Source: Gammaproteobacteria bacterium (lineage in GTDB: Bacteria; Pseudomonadota; Gammaproteobacteria; SZUA-140). Taken from it: a DNA stretch of 64,000 bases. The position numbers were made by a program, and so were the translations under genes. How positions within the stretch are numbered: position 1 is the stretch's first letter; the number at the start of each line of letters is the position of its first letter. The notes beneath the pieces were generated by a model that was given only the letters and a program-made list of their open reading frames with translations, was not told the DNA's origin and did not search any database. This document shows, piece after piece, positions 60,099 to 64,000 of this stretch. The stretch is taken from the NCBI GenBank assembly GCA_016218365.1, contig JACREF010000010.1:1-64000 (forward strand). The letters run 5' to 3'.

Positions 60099-62615
60099 AT
60101 GATGCTGACATACCAGCCGCCACGACCTGCACTATTCAAAGCCCTGTGCATGGTCATCGTCATGCTGCTGCCCATCCCTGCGGCCTTCGCCGACTACATC
60201 TACTGGTCGCCAAGCAATCCGCTGCCTGATGGCGTAAACCTCGAGGCAGCGGTCTGGGATGGCACACGTTATCTCGCCGTTGGCAAAAATGGCGTCATCG
60301 CCAGCAGCAACGGTGCGAACTGGACCATCCAGGAATCTGTCTCGATCCAGCACCTGTATGGCATCGCCTACAATGGCACCCGTTATGTCGCCGTCGGCAA
60401 AGACGGGATCGTCCTCAGCAGTGCCGATGGGCAAACCTGGTCGGCGGATAATTCACTGACCACGCGCGACCTGTGGGGTGTACGCTGGATCAATGGACGC
60501 TTCATCGCCTTTGGCGCCTCCGACTATATCTCCTCACAGGCTACGCTGCTGTCGAGCCCTGACGGCATCAACTGGACACGGATCCCCGATCTCGATACCG
60601 GCGGTGCGACGCTACTGAAGATGGACGGCGACGGAATCCGATTGGTCGCCGTAGGCACCTCCGGGCTGGTGATGATCAGCGACGGCAACGCATGGTATCG
60701 CTACAACCTCAGTGCCGCGAACTTCGGCGTCTATGATCAGCGCACCAGCGTGATCCTGAAGGCCGTGGCACTGGACCCGACTGGCAGCGGCAAGCTGGTG
60801 ATCAGCGCCGAGGTACTGATCAAGAACATCGATGGCTCAATCGCCAGCACCCAGGGTTTTCTCGTCAGCGGCAACCTCATCGCCGGCACCAACCCGCTGC
60901 AATTGGATAGCTCGCCCACCCCCACCTACGGCAATGCGGCCACCGACCTTGCCTGGGACAGCACGCAGGTCCTCGCCATCGACAGCATCGGCACGCTGTA
61001 CGCCAGCGCCACCCAGGGTACAAGCTGGTCAACGTTTGCAGCGCCCCCCTCAAAACCGTTACTGAAGGACCTGGTCGGCAACCACCCGCTCAATCCAACC
61101 CAGTATGTAGCCGTCGGTCACGGCAACAGCGCACGGATCGATCCAACCACCCATACCCTGACGCTGACACCTTCCGCGCTGATCAGCGATCTGAGCGCCA
61201 TCACTGTAGGCGGGGCGGGTCTCAACACGCTGGTTGCAACCGGCAGTGGGGCGCTGTATGTCAATGTCCAAGATACCGGCTGGACACCAGTCACGCTGCC
61301 CGTTGGCATCCTATCCGCTGATCTGTCGGCGATCCATTGGGATGGCACACAGTTTCTGGCCAGCGGCCTCGACATCAACGCCACCACTGCAGCCATCATC
61401 CTGTCCAGTAATGACGGCATCACCTGGTTCAAACAGATCATACCGTCCTCCGGCAACGCATTACGGGGCCTGGCGCGCGCCGGTTCAACCTCGGTGGCCG
61501 TTGGTGACAAGCTGAACATACTGTTCAACAGCGGGGCCGACTGGAGCAATGCCGTCACCCTTGATCCCTCGGTAACCGCTCCCGCCACCACGCGCCTGAA
61601 CGGTATCGCCAGCGATGGGAATGTCTTCTTTGCCGTCGGCAACAATGGCACATTACTCGCCAGCAATAACGGGATCAATTGGTCACAGATCCCGCTGAAC
61701 CTGGGCACCACCCCACCAAACTTGAATGCCATCCGCTATCTGGACAGCGAGTTTGTCATTGTCGGTGACAAGGGCACGATCCTGGTCAGTGCCGATGGCG
61801 GCAGCTGGGTCAAGCGCAATACCGGTGTTGATCCCACAAAACATTTCTATGACGCCGCCTGGGGTAACGGCCAGTACTTGATCGTAGGCAGTTCAGACCG
61901 GATCTATTATAAAAAAGATGCCAAAGATCCGCTGGAGATCTGGAAGGAAATGGACATCGACACCCTGAATGCCTCGTCATGGCCGGCGATCAATGATCTG
62001 CACGGCATCACCTGGGATAGCAGGCGCTTCCATGCCGTAGGCCAAGACGGATTCATGCTGCGCAGCAGCGGTGCCGACGTCTTTGTCACCCTCAGTGATG
62101 GCCTGCAAAGCAGTCGTGCCATGGTCACCCAGCATGACACTGTTCATTATGCTGTCACCCTCGGCAACATAGGCAATTTCAACATGGCCCCCGCAAGCCA
62201 GTTGTCGCTGAACGTGGTGTTTCCGGTCAATATGGCCATCGACACTACCAGTCTGCCAGCAGATTGCAGCGTCGCCGGCAATCAGGTCCACTGCACGCTG
62301 AGCGCCGTCACGGCCAAGACCAACCAGTTTCTCACCTTCAGCGGCAAGGTCATGACCGACATCCCGGTCGGCACGCTGGGCAGTCTGTCTACCACGGCGC
62401 AGCTGACCACCGACAACCCGCTGGAGTCCAGCTACAAGGACAATCTGGCTTCGGTCACCACCACCCAGCAATCGCTGACGGACTACTTCAAGTCACAGGA
62501 GGCTGCCCGTGTCAGCGGTGGCGGGGTCGGCGGTGTGGGCTGGAATGGCTTCTTGCTTTGGTTGATGGGCGTGCTGATCGCCCTGCGACGGGGCCGCCGG
62601 CATGCCGGCGGCTGA
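60099..62615 (+). CDS. Large exported repeat protein with GlyGly-CTERM-like tail
   Basis: 838 residues with a signal peptide (FKALCMVIVMLLPIPAAFA). The body has many repeats of the form YNGTRYVAVGKDGIVLSSADG and WS (BNR/photosynthesis system II stability factor-like propeller units), up to about 670. A DUF11-like module follows (YAVTLGNIGNFNMAPASQLS). The end is SGGGVGGVGWNG, a hydrophobic stretch, and ALRRGRR, a GlyGly-CTERM-like sorting signal. The protein should be exported and cleaved or anchored at the surface. It lies between yggT and yggU, two genes usually adjacent, and overlaps yggU by 14 bases, so it was inserted into the operon or captured there. Ligand unknown. Confidence 0.86.
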   Translation: MMLTYQPPRPALFKALCMVIVMLLPIPAAFADYIYWSPSNPLPDGVNLEAAVWDGTRYLAVGKNGVIASSNGANWTIQESVSIQHLYGIAYNGTRYVAVGKDGIVLSSADGQTWSADNSLTTRDLWGVRWINGRFIAFGASDYISSQATLLSSPDGINWTRIPDLDTGGATLLKMDGDGIRLVAVGTSGLVMISDGNAWYRYNLSAANFGVYDQRTSVILKAVALDPTGSGKLVISAEVLIKNIDGSIASTQGFLVSGNLIAGTNPLQLDSSPTPTYGNAATDLAWDSTQVLAIDSIGTLYASATQGTSWSTFAAPPSKPLLKDLVGNHPLNPTQYVAVGHGNSARIDPTTHTLTLTPSALISDLSAITVGGAGLNTLVATGSGALYVNVQDTGWTPVTLPVGILSADLSAIHWDGTQFLASGLDINATTAAIILSSNDGITWFKQIIPSSGNALRGLARAGSTSVAVGDKLNILFNSGADWSNAVTLDPSVTAPATTRLNGIASDGNVFFAVGNNGTLLASNNGINWSQIPLNLGTTPPNLNAIRYLDSEFVIVGDKGTILVSADGGSWVKRNTGVDPTKHFYDAAWGNGQYLIVGSSDRIYYKKDAKDPLEIWKEMDIDTLNASSWPAINDLHGITWDSRRFHAVGQDGFMLRSSGADVFVTLSDGLQSSRAMVTQHDTVHYAVTLGNIGNFNMAPASQLSLNVVFPVNMAIDTTSLPADCSVAGNQVHCTLSAVTAKTNQFLTFSGKVMTDIPVGTLGSLSTTAQLTTDNPLESSYKDNLASVTTTQQSLTDYFKSQEAARVSGGGVGGVGWNGFLLWLMGVLIALRRGRRHAGG

Positions 62616-62898
62616 TACCTGGCTGCACTGGCAGGGCGATGACCTGTTGCTGACGCTCAAGGTCCAGCCGCGCGCCTCACGCGATGAGATCGTCGGGCCT
62701 TATGGTGAGGCCCTGAAGATACGCATCACGGCCCCGCCACTCGACGGCCGGGCCAATGAACACCTGATCGGCTTCATGGCCCGGGAGTTTGGCGTGTCAC
62801 GTCATGCCATTACCCTGGTCAGCGGTGATCAGGGCCGCCATAAACGGCTGCGAATCCACGCCCCGACCCGTTTGCCATCAGCCATCACCCGCCCCTGA
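62602..62898 (+). CDS. yggU: DUF167 family protein YggU
   Basis: 98 residues of the small DUF167/UPF0235 family: LTLKVQPRASRDEIVGPYG, IRITAPPLDGRANEHLI and VSGDQGRHKRLRI. Function is not known. Its start overlaps the preceding gene by 14 bases. It closes the proC-yggT group. Confidence 0.93.
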   Translation: MPAADTWLHWQGDDLLLTLKVQPRASRDEIVGPYGEALKIRITAPPLDGRANEHLIGFMAREFGVSRHAITLVSGDQGRHKRLRIHAPTRLPSAITRP

Positions 62899-63031
62899 TC
62901 ATGGTCGCCGACCTGCTGTCGATTGTTTGAACAACTCAATAAAAATCAATCACTACAGGAATCAGCCGCTGTATCCGATAACACCAGAGGACGCCTAGGG
63001 TCAGAAACGGATCGCATCTTGTTACACTCAA

Positions 63032-64000
63032 ATGTCTGAAAAAGCTATAAAAATTAACCAGCCCGCCCAGGGGCCCGACCAGTTCAAGCACCAGATGCAG
63101 GCCTTTGCCTCCTGGAAAAACGAATTGATCAAGACCATCAATGGTTACCAGCAATGGCTGAAAAAATACGACAAGGGCACCCCGGAGATCGAACTGCGAC
63201 TGTTCGATGCGCTGCAATCGCTGCAGCATGACACCCTGAGCATCGCCTTCGTCGCCGAGTTCTCGCGCGGCAAGACCGAACTGATCAATGCGATCTTCTT
63301 TGCCGATGCCGGTCGCAGGCTGTTGCCATCCGACGTCGGGAGAACGACGATGTGCCCGACCGAACTGCTGTATGACACCGCGCAGAGTCAGGCCTATCTC
63401 AAGATGTTGCCGATCGAAACCCGCCTCAGTGATATGAGCCTAGCCGAATTGAAGGCACAAGCGACTCAGTGGACCATGCTGCCGGTTGATATCAGCTCAC
63501 CGGACAAGATGGCAGAAATCTTCAAAGAAGTGGTCAAGACCAAGCTGGTCTCCAGTGCCGAGGCGGAGAAACTCGGCCTGCTGACCGACGATGTACAGAC
63601 CTCATTGCAACAGAATGCGGGCGGAAGCGCCCAGGTAGAGGTCCCGGTATGGCGCCATGCCATCATCAGCTTCCCGCATCCGCTGCTGCAGCAAGGGCTG
63701 GTGATCCTCGATACCCCGGGCCTGAACGCCCTGGGCAGTGAGCCGGAACTGACACTGAACATGCTGCCCAGCGCCCAGGCAGTGCTGTTTATTCTGTCAG
63801 CCGACACCGGTGTCACCCGCAGCGACCTTGATATCTGGCAAAACCACATCATGGCCTTCCGCAACAAGAAACAATCCGGGCTGATCGCTGTACTCAACAA
63901 GATCGACACCCTGTGGGACGAGATGAAGACCGAGACCGAGGTGCAGGCATCGATCACCGAGCAATGCCGGACCAGCGCAGCGCTGCTTGGCATCGATGCC
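63032..64000 (+). CDS. Dynamin-family GTPase, C-terminus beyond window edge
   Basis: The first 323 residues lie inside the window and the frame remains open. P-loop FVAEFSRGKTELINA (GKT at 80-82; the first P-loop Gly is Ala75), threonine-bearing segment SDVGRTTMCPTEL (switch I), DTPGLNALG (switch II) and LNKIDTLWDE (NKxD) identify a dynamin-like GTPase. Such bacterial proteins remodel or stabilise membranes. There is no obvious ribosome site before ATG 63032. The preceding 62899-63031 interval contains no other gene. Partner genes, if any, are outside. Confidence 0.88.
   Translation, partial: MSEKAIKINQPAQGPDQFKHQMQAFASWKNELIKTINGYQQWLKKYDKGTPEIELRLFDALQSLQHDTLSIAFVAEFSRGKTELINAIFFADAGRRLLPSDVGRTTMCPTELLYDTAQSQAYLKMLPIETRLSDMSLAELKAQATQWTMLPVDISSPDKMAEIFKEVVKTKLVSSAEAEKLGLLTDDVQTSLQQNAGGSAQVEVPVWRHAIISFPHPLLQQGLVILDTPGLNALGSEPELTLNMLPSAQAVLFILSADTGVTRSDLDIWQNHIMAFRNKKQSGLIAVLNKIDTLWDEMKTETEVQASITEQCRTSAALLGIDA

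Noticed and set aside
1-64000. tRNA, rRNA, prophage, integrase or insertion sequence
   Set aside because: I saw no tRNA cloverleaf, rRNA segment, integrase, capsid or transposase gene. The only mobile-like items are small non-coding repeats.

Overview
The window is a GC-rich chromosomal segment of a gammaproteobacterium. No rRNA, tRNA, CRISPR array, prophage or transposase was recognised. Gene order points to this class: algH-ruvX-pyrR-pyrB-pyrC', pilT | yggS-proC-yggT-yggU, coaX-birA, and a glutamate-cysteine ligase of the type known from sulfur- and iron-oxidising proteobacteria. A free-living, possibly chemolithotrophic lineage is an inference from these families, not something the DNA proves.

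Layout. 1-3.3 kb: coaX (cut by the window edge), birA, a bactofilin, a small hypothetical gene, two unlisted 32-codon membrane microprotein genes, and two kinds of multi-hairpin repeat. 3.4-9.7 kb: a von Willebrand factor A protein with a coupled coiled-coil membrane protein, a 2-Cys peroxiredoxin, bioA, rsmE and an orphan CheB-like gene. 9.9-15 kb: a tightly overlapping run gshA-gshB-apbE-NusG II protein-Gx transporter-tonB (glutathione synthesis plus flavin/redox membrane functions). 15-19.8 kb: algH-ruvX-pyrR-pyrB-pyrC'-pyrK, in which the dihydroorotase has lost its metal ligands and the pyrK gene carries a dispersed repeat in frame.

19.8-36 kb, all minus strand, is an envelope and surface region. 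It holds two very large secreted beta-repeat proteins with glycine-rich/hydrophobic/basic C-terminal sorting tails, an exported protein of unknown function, a family 2 glycosyltransferase, a putative lipid-transport set (LolA-like protein, DUF1302 protein, RND permease, beta-barrel), and a probably very highly expressed exported protein with a strong promoter.

36-54.5 kb looks like a surface glycan or protein glycosylation locus. It has a TPR O-GlcNAc-transferase-like enzyme, a giant protein (about 2,630 residues) with TPR, barrel-like, LysM, TPR and barrel-like segments, a polyprenyl-phosphate sugar transferase, a membrane glycosyltransferase with a partner protein, an ECF sigma/anti-sigma pair, a charged exported protein and a TPR-barrel outer-membrane protein. 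54.5-64 kb returns to housekeeping genes (rppH, pilT, yggS, proC, yggT, yggU), with a sulfotransferase, a HAD phosphatase, a third secreted protein with a C-terminal sorting tail, and a dynamin-like GTPase cut by the window end.

The most novel items are the pair of 32-residue membrane microproteins, the two copies of a four-hairpin element that conserve their folding, the giant TPR/LysM protein, the 163-residue domain nested inside a CARDB repeat, and the in-frame repeat inside pyrK.
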